This document shows positions 34,768 to 43,578 of a DNA stretch of 64,000 nucleotides, piece after piece. Both the position numbers and the translations under genes were made by a program. The notes under the pieces are model-generated. The model was not told the DNA's origin, made no database searches, and saw only the letters and a list, made by a program, of their open reading frames with translations. Every line of letters starts with the position of its first letter. The first letter of the stretch is position 1. Origin of the DNA: Lachnospiraceae bacterium (lineage in GTDB: Bacteria; Bacillota; Clostridia; Lachnospirales; Lachnospiraceae); the NCBI GenBank assembly GCA_017416465.1, contig JAFQCK010000003.1:1-64000 (forward strand), in the 5' to 3' direction.

Positions 34768-34945
34768 TGATTTCACCAACCATTTCCCAATTTTTTAAAA
34801 ACACTTCAAGGCTTTTGTATGGACAAAAACTTTTTTACCAAGTTACCCACAATAGATTTTTATGAATTGATGTTTTGATAGTATGTATAGAACCCCTTTT
34901 CAAACCCATAGAATCATCTTTTCCGATAAACTTAAATTTCAACAT
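34760..34945 (-). pseudogene. Small phage gene with an in-frame TAA
   Basis: From ATG 34945 (GAGGG upstream) the frame reads MLKFKFIGKDDSMGLK to NLLWVTW. It meets TAA at 34835-34837, then continues in the same frame as KSFCPYKSLEVFLKNWE to the next stop. Both parts look like one 61-aa protein. Upstream in the same frame, a 12-residue ORF (MSDKLQSENSVE) starts in the stop of the preceding gene and ends in TAA. Confidence 0.5.
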
Positions 34946-35001
34946 TAACCCTCACTTATCAACAGCTTACTCCACGCTGTTTTCCGATTGCAACTTGTCA
35001 C

Positions 35002-35217
35002 TCATTTTCCAAGCTTCTTCATAATATTATGTTTTGCCCTCTGCAATGGACAAATATATTCTCCATTTTCCTTAACCGCATAACAATCATATGTTCCATT
35101 ATCAAGTTTTGGCAGTCGAGGTTTTTGACCTAATGGACATCCAGCAGAACAAGGGTTTGTCCACAAATAAATTTCTAATGTGCGAATTTCTTCGGCAGTA
35201 AGAACAATTTTCTTCAT
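35002..35217 (-). CDS. Hypothetical protein, 71 aa
   Basis: KIVLTAEEIRTLEIYLWTNPCSAGCPLG, with further Cys later (CYAVKENGEYICPLQ), resembles small phage proteins with a partial metal site. It starts immediately after the stop of the gene upstream. Confidence 0.65.
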   Translation of the reverse strand: MKKIVLTAEEIRTLEIYLWTNPCSAGCPLGQKPRLPKLDNGTYDCYAVKENGEYICPLQRAKHNIMKKLGK

Positions 35218-35673
35218 TTAATATCCATCTCTAATTTTTTCTTCTGTTTCTTTAATTGCTTGTTCAATCCCAGTAGTAAACATTCCATAACCCGTACTAT
35301 TATAACGGTCTGATAATAAATAATGATGTTTTTTTAATTTTTCAAGAAACTCTCTCGTAAATCTCTTAATTACATCAAATTTAATATCATCTTCATTTAA
35401 AGGTTTTGCGGCATCTACTTCTTTGCCCTCTGCTAAACAAGTTATTTTTGTAAGAATCATATCACCATGATAATTGGAGTGTCCTTCAAAAAGCTTACAA
35501 AGTTCTTCAGCAAAATCTTTGACTACATCTGCTATCTGTCCATCATGATAAAGAGCACATTCGGAAAGACGATTTACCTCTTTGTTCAAACGCTCAATTT
35601 CTAATTTTTGTTCTGTAATGATGTCTCCGGTGTAGTTGCATATTTCACCACAAAAATCCATTCTATCTGTCAT
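35218..35673 (-). CDS. Hypothetical coiled-coil phage protein, 151 aa
   Basis: The N-terminal EQKLEIERLNKEVNRLSEC heptads and a following VVKDFAEELCKLFEG segment match a group of Firmicute phage proteins with a leucine-zipper-like start. The C-terminus is helical. Unknown role. Confidence 0.7.
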   Translation of the reverse strand: MTDRMDFCGEICNYTGDIITEQKLEIERLNKEVNRLSECALYHDGQIADVVKDFAEELCKLFEGHSNYHGDMILTKITCLAEGKEVDAAKPLNEDDIKFDVIKRFTREFLEKLKKHHYLLSDRYNSTGYGMFTTGIEQAIKETEEKIRDGY

Positions 35674-35812
35674 TTTTATCTCTACCTTTCATTTTATCTG
35701 CCTTTTTCCATACTTGAAATAAAGCATAAGCAAGTGGTTTCTGAACAAATTCAAGTGTTTCTGCCCTTTTATATTCAGTTTTAAGAAGCTCAATTGCATA
35801 TTCTAAAGTCAT
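35663..35812 (-). CDS. Small helical protein, 49 aa
   Basis: MTLEYAIELLKTEYKRAETL then FVQKPLAYALFQVWKKAD; the first 11 codons of the next gene overlap its end. Ribosome site weak (AGGA). Confidence 0.5.
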   Translation of the reverse strand: MTLEYAIELLKTEYKRAETLEFVQKPLAYALFQVWKKADKMKGRDKNDR

Positions 35813-36027
35813 TGTTTTATCGGGCATCCTATTACACTCTCTCTTCCAATTTTGTTTTCCATGTTAAGAAATCTTTTATTATGTTCAATAGCAGCCTTTT
35901 TCGTTCCAAAAACAGCAGTAGTAAATAAACTCATCCAAACATAAATCGTAGCAGTTTTACATTCCTTAACTGCTTTTTCCGCAAGTTCATCAAGAGTCAT
36001 GTTTGTTATATAATCAAAATTAGTCAT
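35809..36027 (-). CDS. Hypothetical protein, 72 aa
   Basis: Contains NMTLDELAEKAVKECKTATIYVW, with a hydrophobic middle and a basic end. Overlaps both neighbours by a few bases. Unknown. Confidence 0.65.
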   Translation of the reverse strand: MTNFDYITNMTLDELAEKAVKECKTATIYVWMSLFTTAVFGTKKAAIEHNKRFLNMENKIGRESVIGCPIKQ

Positions 36028-36199
36028 CGTTTTTCACCTCATTCACTAAATAAGAAAGATATTCTCTACAAGTACCTCCGAAATTTGCCACACTTACATA
36101 TTCTGTTTTCTCTTTATCAAGCTCTTTTACATGAATCAAATGTCTTTCGCACGATTTAAAAGGGCAACTGGTATTGTTGCAATATGTTATATCTAACAT
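36020..36199 (-). CDS. Small Cys-rich protein, 59 aa
   Basis: MLDITYCNNTSCPFKSCERH has four Cys/His spaced as in small zinc-binding phage proteins; later FGGTCREYL. ATG 36199 lies inside the end of the Thg1-like gene. Confidence 0.6.
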   Translation of the reverse strand: MLDITYCNNTSCPFKSCERHLIHVKELDKEKTEYVSVANFGGTCREYLSYLVNEVKNDD

Positions 36200-37044
36200 T
36201 CGTTAATCACCTTTGTAAACATAATATCTTCGATATATTCTCTATTCTGCGAAAAAATTGGTATTTCTTTATCAAATACCCATTCACCAACTTTAGCATC
36301 TTTATCAATCATTCTACTACCATAAGGTTCAAGAATTATCTGATTTTTAAGACAGCATATACCACGCTTAAACTCTACCGGCATATCATTAAAATTAATA
36401 CCTTTCTGAATCATAAGCATATCTTGAATATCATTACATGATTTTTTGTGAAGTTCCTTATGAGAAAAGTGACACTGACCAAGCATCTGAATCGCATTTC
36501 GTGTGGCATCCTGCTGTCTCCAAATGAAACAATTAACTACTTCACTTTCAGGAATATTAAAACAACGAGCATCAAACATTGCGATATGATATTTAGAACG
36601 AAGATTGTTAATATAAACCCTTATATCATCATTAACATGGTCAAAAAAAATCATGTTATCTACATAATCTTCTCCAAATTCTTCAAAAAACTTATTAAAT
36701 GCCATTGTTGCCATACTTGCAGCAACACTACAAAGTTTCTGCACATTGTAATTAAACCAAGCTTCAGTTGTAAGAGTATCATAATCTATAAGAAGCAAAG
36801 TAATTTCGTCAGACTGTGTATAACCAAGTTTACAACCCTGAATGTTTTCACATAAATATTTCATTGTATTATTCATTGCATTATGAAAAATTTCATCATA
36901 AGGCTTTTTAAATCTTTTTGTAAATGTATGAAAGGCTTTTCCGTCAAGGCGTATAATCACCGGCATTCTACGAACCAAATAGGTTTTAGCACGATTTTCA
37001 TAATTGTTTTTCATTCTATCTCCAAGAGAATCTTTTTTCATCAT
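36193..37044 (-). CDS. tRNA-His guanylyltransferase-like protein (Thg1-like 3'-5' polymerase)
   Basis: About 283 aa. Metal-binding Asp in VIIRLDGKAFHTFTKRFKKPYD, second carboxylates in GYTQSDEITLLL, and the conserved RQQDATRNAIQMLGQ helix are the Thg1 family signatures in the right order. Family members add nucleotides to RNA 5' ends against a template; bacterial and phage Thg1-like proteins repair tRNA 5' ends. The start is either of two ATGs at 37044 or a GTG at 37053. It is the first gene after an AATAAC repeat. No tRNA gene was seen nearby. Confidence 0.88.
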   Translation of the reverse strand: MMKKDSLGDRMKNNYENRAKTYLVRRMPVIIRLDGKAFHTFTKRFKKPYDEIFHNAMNNTMKYLCENIQGCKLGYTQSDEITLLLIDYDTLTTEAWFNYNVQKLCSVAASMATMAFNKFFEEFGEDYVDNMIFFDHVNDDIRVYINNLRSKYHIAMFDARCFNIPESEVVNCFIWRQQDATRNAIQMLGQCHFSHKELHKKSCNDIQDMLMIQKGINFNDMPVEFKRGICCLKNQIILEPYGSRMIDKDAKVGEWVFDKEIPIFSQNREYIEDIMFTKVINEC

Positions 37045-37067
37045 TAGTTTCACACGTCTTTCTGTAT

Positions 37068-37085
37068 GTTATTTAATTGGTTATT
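37068..37085 (-). repeat. AATAAC-N6-AATAAC regulatory repeat, Thg1-like operon
   Basis: AATAACCAATTAAATAAC, 23 nt before the start. It probably serves the whole run from 37.0 to 28.6 kb, which contains no other copy. Confidence 0.75.
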
Positions 37086-37088
37086 GTA

Positions 37089-37805
37089 TTAAAAATAACA
37101 AAAATATGTAGTTGTTTTTCGTATTTCGTCATAAAATGTTTTATACACACCGCTACCCTGTTTAAACTCTGCTTGATAAACAATATTTTCATCACAAATA
37201 CTACCATTTTCAAGAACAAATAGAGCATTGACAACAGAATTTTTCGATGGAATTAAATTATCAAAGTAATTGCTTCCTACTGCTGCATACTGTCCTTTTT
37301 GATGAACAACATCGAAAACATTATCAGGATAATACCAGTGTTCGACTCTATTTAATACTACACTTGCTACAAGTTGTTTATGTTCGTCTGTAAGCCATTC
37401 TGAACCTGCTTCAGCTTCTACTATTTTTGCAAGTAAATACAATTCATCAAAATCTATTCTAAAACTTTTACCAAGTATTTCGTTCTGTTTATTATATAAT
37501 TCACAATTTCTCCGACCTTGTGTTATTTCTCCATTGCTTATATTTTCTATCGTTTCATTTAAATAATCGTTATATATCCATGTAGTTTCAGGTTTTGTTT
37601 CTTGTTTTGTCGTTGTTTCTTCCACAATAAATGTTTCTTTTTCACTATAAAAAACATTATTATATGGAGATAAATAAGTGGTCGTATCATTTGTTACAGA
37701 TTTACATAATTTAAATTTTTCTATATTTACTGTGTGTATGCTGCTCACAGTGAACAGCATACACATCAATACTACTGAAATTAATACTTTAAATATCTTA
37801 TTCAT
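37089..37805 (-). CDS. SleB-like cell wall hydrolase, anchored or secreted
   Basis: 238 aa with an N-terminal hydrophobic segment (LISVVLMCMLFTVSSIHTV). After a Thr-rich spacer the Hydrolase_2/SleB domain starts at about residue 122: LAKIVEAEAGSEW (catalytic Glu), then LVASVVLNRVEH, and VHQKGQYAAVGS. It would cut peptidoglycan, as in spore germination or phage lysis. It is the only candidate lysis or entry protein in the window, yet no holin is nearby. Confidence 0.85.
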   Translation of the reverse strand: MNKIFKVLISVVLMCMLFTVSSIHTVNIEKFKLCKSVTNDTTTYLSPYNNVFYSEKETFIVEETTTKQETKPETTWIYNDYLNETIENISNGEITQGRRNCELYNKQNEILGKSFRIDFDELYLLAKIVEAEAGSEWLTDEHKQLVASVVLNRVEHWYYPDNVFDVVHQKGQYAAVGSNYFDNLIPSKNSVVNALFVLENGSICDENIVYQAEFKQGSGVYKTFYDEIRKTTTYFCYF

Positions 37806-38181
37806 CGGTTTCTACAAGCATTGCCTGAAGTTCCTCAACGGACTTATCCAACAATGCTGCATCTTTCTTTGATGCAATAATTTCTCTAATTCGTGCATTC
37901 TGAGCCTTAACTGCCTTTTCATCTTCTTTCTTCTTGGCTTCAGTCTGCTTAACAGTTGCAATATACTTGATAATTTCTATCTTTTCTTCAAGAATCTTAT
38001 CTTCTGTATTCTTTGTAGTCAATAGACTATCTTCTTTAGATGTTTTAAGCTGCGAATTAAGAATTCTATAAATAGAATCAAGATTCATTACCGTCAAATC
38101 CCACAAATCCTCAACTGTAATCTGACCCTTAAAAGGGAAGCGATACTTATTCCTTGCTGCATTAATAAACATTTTTTCCAT
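37798..38181 (-). CDS. Conserved phage-type coiled-coil protein, 127 aa
   Basis: Starts EKMFINAARNKYRFPFKGQITVEDLWDL, a conserved opening in phage proteins of this size, followed by a long Lys/Glu coiled coil to the end. Such proteins often sit next to the 685-aa protein encoded upstream. Function unknown. Confidence 0.75.
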   Translation of the reverse strand: MEKMFINAARNKYRFPFKGQITVEDLWDLTVMNLDSIYRILNSQLKTSKEDSLLTTKNTEDKILEEKIEIIKYIATVKQTEAKKKEDEKAVKAQNARIREIIASKKDAALLDKSVEELQAMLVETDE

Positions 38182-38201
38182 AATATTTTATCTCCTTTAA
38201 T

Positions 38202-40259
38202 TTAAAATTTAATTCTAATTACTCGTTCTGATGCTCCTATTACTTTCACAAGAACATCATTTCTTTTCGTTGATGAAAAACCAATACCTGAAAGCTGGTC
38301 ATCAACATTTTCAACTGACATTTTTGAACCTAATGCTTCAAAAACTCTCTTATGCTGAAGCAGTTCTTCTTTAAGAAATTCATTATAAAAACCATTCGGA
38401 TTTTCAGAATTTATACATTCTTTCAGCATAAAGAAATAATGCTTATGTCCTATGCCCTTCTGTTCATCCCAATAATTAGGTGAATACATTACAACAGAAA
38501 CGGGGACAAAAGAATTGGTAGTAAGATTCCAAATATTTTTTGTTGAACAACTTGAAGGAAGTTTTTCAGAAATCACAAAATTATTTCCATCCCACATAAC
38601 ATTTGCGACATTAATTCTTTCTCCCTGACGAAGCGACTTATTATAGGTAAACTCATAAATCTGTCCATCCAGTTCAATTTCCGCCTTAAATCCACTCTTA
38701 CCACCATTGTTACTATAACAATGAACATACATCTGATATATACCTGTCGGCATTTTATTTTTATGTGTATAAATTATGTTTTCTACTGCCGGTCTATTTC
38801 TATCGGGATTAATAATATCTACATCGAGCATACCGCTTGAAGGATGCACCATACGCTTATTACCATAATAAATATGTGTTCCTTTAGGTTCAATGCAATG
38901 AGCATCAAAATCATTGGGATTATATTCACCATCATTCCACTGAATCGAAAATCTTAATACACCATCTACACAACCGCCAGCCGACTTAACGTTTTCTCTC
39001 ATTGAACTATCAGTAATATTTCCGGTATATGCCCAACTGAAACCATTGTTCCACTTAAACATAGTCGCACTCTCTTTATTTGCAGGAGCAATAAGAGATA
39101 CCATATTAGCGGCGTGTTTGTTTTCAAGAAATACCTCAAGCTTATCTGCTATCGGAATAATATTCTTTACAAAATCGTCAATAGATACTTCATCAACCTT
39201 CGAGAACTTTTTAGGATTAATCGCTATTTCTTTTTCCATATCATCAAAAGCATTCATACCCGATGACTGACCAACCATTTTCTTTTTTGCCTCTCTATGA
39301 GCAAAAATAATGTTGTTGATTGATATATCATCCAATGTGGCAAATCTGCGTTCCATAGATTCCATATATCCAAGGTCTGATACAGTTTTCTTTGCTTCCT
39401 CAAGCATCTTTTTTGTAAAAATAGCCTTTGGTCTTTTATAATTTTCAGGAGCAACAATAGCTTCATATTTTCTAACGGCTACGTCCAATTCTATACCTTC
39501 TGAAATATCAACAAGAAGTGTACCCATACTATGATTACGAATTCTGCCAATTACCTCTCCAACAACTACTGAATGCTCCCAAGCATAATTGCTCTTTTCT
39601 TCAGCAGTAGTAAGTACATCATAATTTCTCTTATATTCAAGAAATTTAGTAAGAACATCTTTCCATTCATCTCCCTTATAAAGAGAATTCTGCGAAATAA
39701 GTTCCAACACCACAAGAATACTTTCTTCCGAAATTTCGTCAAGTGAACGCTTGAATACATTTCTTGTAGCACGATACGAACCCTGTAAATCACCTTCAGA
39801 ACGATTGCTTCTGTCAACAAATTTTTCAGGAAGCTTGATATAAAGATGATTCCATTTAATTATTCTGCCATCGTTAAGAGACTCATTATTCCAATCTGTA
39901 CCAACCGAACCATATTTACTAATCCAAACATTAGTAACTGCCTTTGATTTAATATATTCAGAAAGTGCCTTTGCTACCGGAGCATATGTAGTATCATTAA
40001 TTTCCAAGTCCCAAATAGAATGAACAACGTTATCTTTAATAACAACCGCATTTCCTATATTTTTTATAAAATGGCGGCAGCAAGAACAATCATGTTCGGT
40101 TCTTTCACGAAAAACTTTATTTGTTCCAGCAGGAAAACTATCCAAATAAAGTTTCCACATTTCATCTTTATCAACTTCTACTTCAAAAAGATGGGTTGCC
40201 GTTTTAGTCATTTCCTTAAAGTGTTTCTGAATTTCTGATTTAAAATTTTCAAAGCTCAT
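38202..40259 (-). CDS. Large phage protein with a DUF2135/YfaP-like C-terminal segment, 685 aa
   Basis: The N-terminal part has EHDCSCCRHFI, a possible metal site, and a long helical middle. Residues of about 430-560 include FDAHCIEPKGTHIYYGNK and VHPSSGMLDVDIINPD, then TGIYQMYVHCYS. This resembles the D.D.H...P.G..IYYGN...GG.LDVD beta-sandwich of YfaP/DUF2135 proteins. No signal peptide, so it is cytoplasmic. Together with the 127- and 197-aa genes it forms a recurrent block. The function cannot be stated. Confidence 0.75.
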   Translation of the reverse strand: MSFENFKSEIQKHFKEMTKTATHLFEVEVDKDEMWKLYLDSFPAGTNKVFRERTEHDCSCCRHFIKNIGNAVVIKDNVVHSIWDLEINDTTYAPVAKALSEYIKSKAVTNVWISKYGSVGTDWNNESLNDGRIIKWNHLYIKLPEKFVDRSNRSEGDLQGSYRATRNVFKRSLDEISEESILVVLELISQNSLYKGDEWKDVLTKFLEYKRNYDVLTTAEEKSNYAWEHSVVVGEVIGRIRNHSMGTLLVDISEGIELDVAVRKYEAIVAPENYKRPKAIFTKKMLEEAKKTVSDLGYMESMERRFATLDDISINNIIFAHREAKKKMVGQSSGMNAFDDMEKEIAINPKKFSKVDEVSIDDFVKNIIPIADKLEVFLENKHAANMVSLIAPANKESATMFKWNNGFSWAYTGNITDSSMRENVKSAGGCVDGVLRFSIQWNDGEYNPNDFDAHCIEPKGTHIYYGNKRMVHPSSGMLDVDIINPDRNRPAVENIIYTHKNKMPTGIYQMYVHCYSNNGGKSGFKAEIELDGQIYEFTYNKSLRQGERINVANVMWDGNNFVISEKLPSSCSTKNIWNLTTNSFVPVSVVMYSPNYWDEQKGIGHKHYFFMLKECINSENPNGFYNEFLKEELLQHKRVFEALGSKMSVENVDDQLSGIGFSSTKRNDVLVKVIGASERVIRIKF

Positions 40260-40260
40260 T

Positions 40261-40854
40261 TTAATTCTCCTTTACAATTACTTCTATTGTTTTAAAACCA
40301 AGTCCCTTTGCGAGAACATAGGTTGTATATCCATCAAGAATAACATTGTTTTTATCTACGATAATTATATTTTTAAATTTACCGTATGTTTTAAGTTCTT
40401 TCATTCTTGCATCAATTTTTTCAGCACAAGGATAAGTTTTCAGCCAACATTCAGGCACTTCAATATCATCAATGTTCATTTCAGTTGTGATAACATTTTG
40501 AGATTCGCAAAATTCTTCCGCTTCTTCCAAAGAACGGAAAAGATTTTCTTCTGTTCTATGGAGAGATTTGCCATAGTGACGAATCTTATATTTGACCTGA
40601 ATATCAGAAGCATTTACTTTAATTCTGATATCTTCAATGATTGCCGGATTTACTAATGAAATCCACTTTGTAATCTCCTTATATCCTTTTCCCGAACATT
40701 CAGTACATTCACAAGGAATACTATTTTCTCTCTTATATCCTGCACCTAAACATCTTTGACAAAACAGTGTAAGTTCCATTGATTTAGCAATATAAACTTC
40801 ATCACCCACATTAAATTTTGTTTCTTTTGAAGCATTTCCATTAACAATCAACAT
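40261..40854 (-). CDS. DnaJ-type zinc finger plus ParB-like domain protein, 197 aa
   Basis: The N-terminus carries FCQRCLGAGYKRE and CECTECSGKGYKE, the CxxCxGxG pairs of a DnaJ-like zinc finger. The C-terminus (TYGKFKNIIIVDKNNVILDGYTTYVLAK) looks like the ParB/Srx nucleotide-binding domain. The combination suggests a nucleic-acid or nucleotide-acting protein. Overlaps the next start by 14 nt. Confidence 0.65.
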   Translation of the reverse strand: MLIVNGNASKETKFNVGDEVYIAKSMELTLFCQRCLGAGYKRENSIPCECTECSGKGYKEITKWISLVNPAIIEDIRIKVNASDIQVKYKIRHYGKSLHRTEENLFRSLEEAEEFCESQNVITTEMNIDDIEVPECWLKTYPCAEKIDARMKELKTYGKFKNIIIVDKNNVILDGYTTYVLAKGLGFKTIEVIVKEN

Positions 40855-41260
40855 ATTTTAATCCTCCAATATTCCCTAATATAATTTCCATTTTATATGT
40901 TCCAATTTCATGAATTTCAATATCATTATTGCGTAATAGATAATAATTTTCCGTTAAATCATTAGCAGAATAAAATTTTCCACCTAATCTTTTAATATGA
41001 TTAAGAACTCTCCTTACTGTTGTTTTCCTGCTGCATCTCTCTTCAAAAACAAGCTGTCCTGAATCTAAATCAATCAATGAACAATACATAGAAGTATTAC
41101 AACCGTTATAAACATTCTTATTATCACGAAAAGAAATTACAAGATAAATTCCAACAACATTATCATTTTCTTTGGTGATAATAATAGAACCGTTTTTCAG
41201 TTTTACTTCTCTTTCTAAATTCACTCTATTGTCCTGCCCTTTTAGAAATACACTTTTCAC
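40841..41260 (-). CDS. Hypothetical protein, 139 aa, GTG start
   Basis: The GTG at 41260 is preceded by AGGAG seven bases upstream. Beta-rich with GSIIITKENDNVVGIYLVISF. Contains RKTTVRRVLNHIKRLGGKFY. First gene after an AATAAC repeat. Unknown. Confidence 0.7.
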   Translation of the reverse strand: MKSVFLKGQDNRVNLEREVKLKNGSIIITKENDNVVGIYLVISFRDNKNVYNGCNTSMYCSLIDLDSGQLVFEERCSRKTTVRRVLNHIKRLGGKFYSANDLTENYYLLRNNDIEIHEIGTYKMEIILGNIGGLKYVDC

Positions 41261-41272
41261 AAAATCACTCCT

Positions 41273-41290
41273 GTTATTTTATTGGTTATT
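41273..41290 (-). repeat. AATAAC-N6-AATAAC regulatory repeat, 139-aa gene
   Basis: AATAACCAATAAAATAAC, 12 nt before the GTG at 41260. Confidence 0.75.
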
Positions 41291-41416
41291 GCACTTTATT
41301 TAAAAACTTTTTCAACTATTCTGAAATTAACTCTTGGTACTATTCTTGTATGATACAATTCTTATCATATTTATATATAAAATGGTCATTTAGTTTAAAT
41401 ACCACAAAAAGTTGAA

Positions 41417-41770
41417 TCAAGTTTGATAATGTTCTATAAGCTCTCTGTATTTTTGCAATTTTTTATTACTTTTTTCGTTTTCTGTTTTAAGTTGATTAAT
41501 TTGTTGCATTCTTGTATTGATAATATCTTTTTCTTTTGCTAATTGATTATTTATAACTGTCAAATAAGCCTCTTGTTGTTTTTCATTTAATAGAACAAAA
41601 ATATCATCATTCATTGATTTTGTGTCCCAAAGTGCATTACAATTTTGACACCACAAACTAACAGTATATTTATCTTTCATTTTTGATATAGTAAATTCAA
41701 AAATAGACCATCTATGATTATTGCAACTACACTTTAAAGTTCTTTCTGCTTTTTTTCCAAATTTGCCCAT
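41417..41770 (-). CDS. Hypothetical Cys-containing coiled-coil protein, 117 aa
   Basis: ATG 41770 after AAGGTG. KCSCNNHRW and WCQNCNALWD probably form one zinc site; the C-terminal 50 residues are coiled coil. The opening GKFGKKAE resembles the start of the RecA-like ATPase at 16377. Confidence 0.65.
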   Translation of the reverse strand: MGKFGKKAERTLKCSCNNHRWSIFEFTISKMKDKYTVSLWCQNCNALWDTKSMNDDIFVLLNEKQQEAYLTVINNQLAKEKDIINTRMQQINQLKTENEKSNKKLQKYRELIEHYQT

Positions 41771-41841
41771 ACTAATCACCTTATCTTTTTCATAATTTTT
41801 CACAAACGATATAATGATAAAATGTCGTTTTTATTTATACA

Positions 41842-42057
41842 TTATTCAACTTTCCACCCTATACCACATTCAACGGTTTCAATATTACACTTATCAAGAA
41901 TCTGTTTTACATTTCCGTTGATAAATTCCGGCTTTTGATTTTTTACAATAGCGTTATAAATATCAACAAGTAATCGAATATCATAGGTCGATATATTGAT
42001 ACCTTTGACTTTTTCTCCATTCAACCACTTTTCAATATAAAGTTTTAGTTTCTGCAT
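41842..42057 (-). CDS. Hypothetical protein, 71 aa
   Basis: ATG 42057 after AAAGGGAA. Helical, including NISTYDIRLLVDIYNAIVK. It has its own sigma-A promoter at 42099-42127, with a leader of about 35 nt. Confidence 0.7.
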   Translation of the reverse strand: MQKLKLYIEKWLNGEKVKGINISTYDIRLLVDIYNAIVKNQKPEFINGNVKQILDKCNIETVECGIGWKVE

Positions 42058-42098
42058 AATGTTCCCTTTCTGTCTCAATAAAAGCTTTCGATAGACTT

Positions 42099-42127
42099 AT
42101 TCTATTATTTTTTTGGTTATTTGTCAA
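42099..42127 (-). promoter_or_regulatory. Sigma-A promoter with the AATAAC repeat as its spacer
   Basis: TTGACA (42122-42127), 17-nt spacer, TAGAAT (42099-42104) on the minus strand. The 17-nt spacer is essentially the regulatory repeat. Confidence 0.8.
42104..42121 (-). repeat. AATAAC-N6-AATAAT regulatory repeat inside a promoter
   Basis: AATAACCAAAAAAATAAT sits between -35 and -10, so a bound protein would block RNA polymerase or re-shape the spacer. Confidence 0.75.
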
Positions 42128-42137
42128 GTGTTTTTTA

Positions 42138-42647
42138 TTAAATAGTTGCAATTTCTTTAATTTGTGTACTATTTGCACAACTATAATAAATAGCCATACA
42201 CTTACCATTTAAATGTCTTGAATATGATGTAAAAGTGTGACATTCTCCATTCTCATTAAACAAATTAATTTCAGCATATCTCGGAGTATAAGAATCGCCC
42301 CAAATTCTCCACATTGATTCACCATATTTTTTATATCTTTCCATAAAACATTTTTTTGCAAATTCCTCCATAGAAAGACCTGATTTTTGAAATTTGCGAT
42401 TTGTTTCAACATCAAGCAAACTTACTTTAACATATTTGTCAGATTTATTATTCCATTTTACACTTACTCTAACATAATCAGGTTCTCTGTAAAATGCCAA
42501 GTGGTCACGAATTCTGGCTTCAATTCCGTCCCAAGTATCCATTTTTGAAATTTCTTTTTGTCTTTTCTCAAATTCATAATTTGAAGTTGCATTTTTCATT
42601 TTTTCCGAGCCAAAACCTAATGCTAAAACTAATGCTTCAAGCAACAT
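42138..42647 (-). CDS. Hypothetical protein, 169 aa
   Basis: ATG 42647 after GGGGTG. Hydrophobic start (LLEALVLALGFG), then a charged helix, and a C-terminal half rich in aromatic residues. No family recognised. Confidence 0.7.
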   Translation of the reverse strand: MLLEALVLALGFGSEKMKNATSNYEFEKRQKEISKMDTWDGIEARIRDHLAFYREPDYVRVSVKWNNKSDKYVKVSLLDVETNRKFQKSGLSMEEFAKKCFMERYKKYGESMWRIWGDSYTPRYAEINLFNENGECHTFTSYSRHLNGKCMAIYYSCANSTQIKEIATI

Positions 42648-42667
42648 ATTTAACACCCCAAAGTTTA

Positions 42668-42919
42668 TTACTTATCCCAATTATCAAGTATAACATCGAA
42701 ACCAAATTTCTGCAATATTTCTGTTGAATATTTATATTTGCATCCGTAAAATGTATGGGTACTCAAATAGAAATGATGTTTATAATAGTCTTTCTCGGTT
42801 TCTTTGGTTTCAACCTTCGGGACAATCCAACCACTCCCGAATTCAAGGTCAATTTCCAGTTTGTAATTTTCAGATTCAAGTCCAACTAAATCTTCCCAAT
42901 TCTTTATGAATTTAGCCAT
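42668..42919 (-). CDS. Hypothetical protein, 83 aa
   Basis: AKFIKNWEDLVGLESENYKLEIDLEFGSGWIV; beta-rich. A recurrent small-phage-protein look, function unknown. Confidence 0.65.
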   Translation of the reverse strand: MAKFIKNWEDLVGLESENYKLEIDLEFGSGWIVPKVETKETEKDYYKHHFYLSTHTFYGCKYKYSTEILQKFGFDVILDNWDK

Positions 42920-42921
42920 AT

Positions 42922-43113
42922 CTATACCTCTTTCGATTTTATAAAATATTTACAAGGCATACCAAATATAATATTATCACACCTGCAATAAGCACCATTA
43001 TACATATCACAGAATCTACAATATGTTTTACCTATAGTACAAGTCGGATTAAAATATACACACTTTTCGCAGAGTGTTATACTTTTAATTGGTGTAACTT
43101 TAATTTTCCGCAT
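42922..43113 (-). CDS. Small Cys-rich protein, 63 aa
   Basis: Nine Cys in 63 residues (CEKCVYFNPTC, YCRFCDMYNGAYCRC, MPCKYF), probably binding two metals. ATG 43113 lies in the end of the YopX gene. Confidence 0.65.
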   Translation of the reverse strand: MRKIKVTPIKSITLCEKCVYFNPTCTIGKTYCRFCDMYNGAYCRCDNIIFGMPCKYFIKSKEV

Positions 43114-43115
43114 TA

Positions 43116-43565
43116 TTAACACCACCTTTTAAGTAGTTCAGGATTATCATAAATATTACCAATATTTTTTAATCTTCCAACTGATTTTTGAGTAACACAA
43201 ATTGATGAATATCCATAAACTCTTGGTTTCATTCTTTCCATAAAACTATAACGACCATCATTCCATTCAACTATTACATCTCTTTCAGGATGATATTTTT
43301 CTCTTAAAATATCTCCTTCAAAAACCATATTTCCTTTTATATCTGTCAATTCAGTAAATTGTCCTACAGTTTCAGGTATAACTTCTATAAATTCAGGAAG
43401 ATAAATTGGATTCTTTTCATAATACTCTGCTTCGTCTAAATCTCTTGTATTAGGAATATGACCAACTCTTATAATTATGAAATGCTTTTTTCCATCGGTA
43501 AAATAACCACCATATACCCATTTGCCGGTATCTTTTCTTTTACCTCTATGTAAAATATCTCTCAT
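43116..43565 (-). CDS. YopX family protein
   Basis: 149 aa. RDILHRGKRKDTGKWVYGGYF at the start and IPETVGQFTELTDIKG...VFEGDIL in the middle are the YopX hallmarks (first described in Bacillus phage SPbeta). Common in Firmicute phages; function unknown. The fold is beta-barrel. Confidence 0.9.
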   Translation of the reverse strand: MRDILHRGKRKDTGKWVYGGYFTDGKKHFIIIRVGHIPNTRDLDEAEYYEKNPIYLPEFIEVIPETVGQFTELTDIKGNMVFEGDILREKYHPERDVIVEWNDGRYSFMERMKPRVYGYSSICVTQKSVGRLKNIGNIYDNPELLKRWC

Positions 43566-43578
43566 TTATTTTTCTCCT

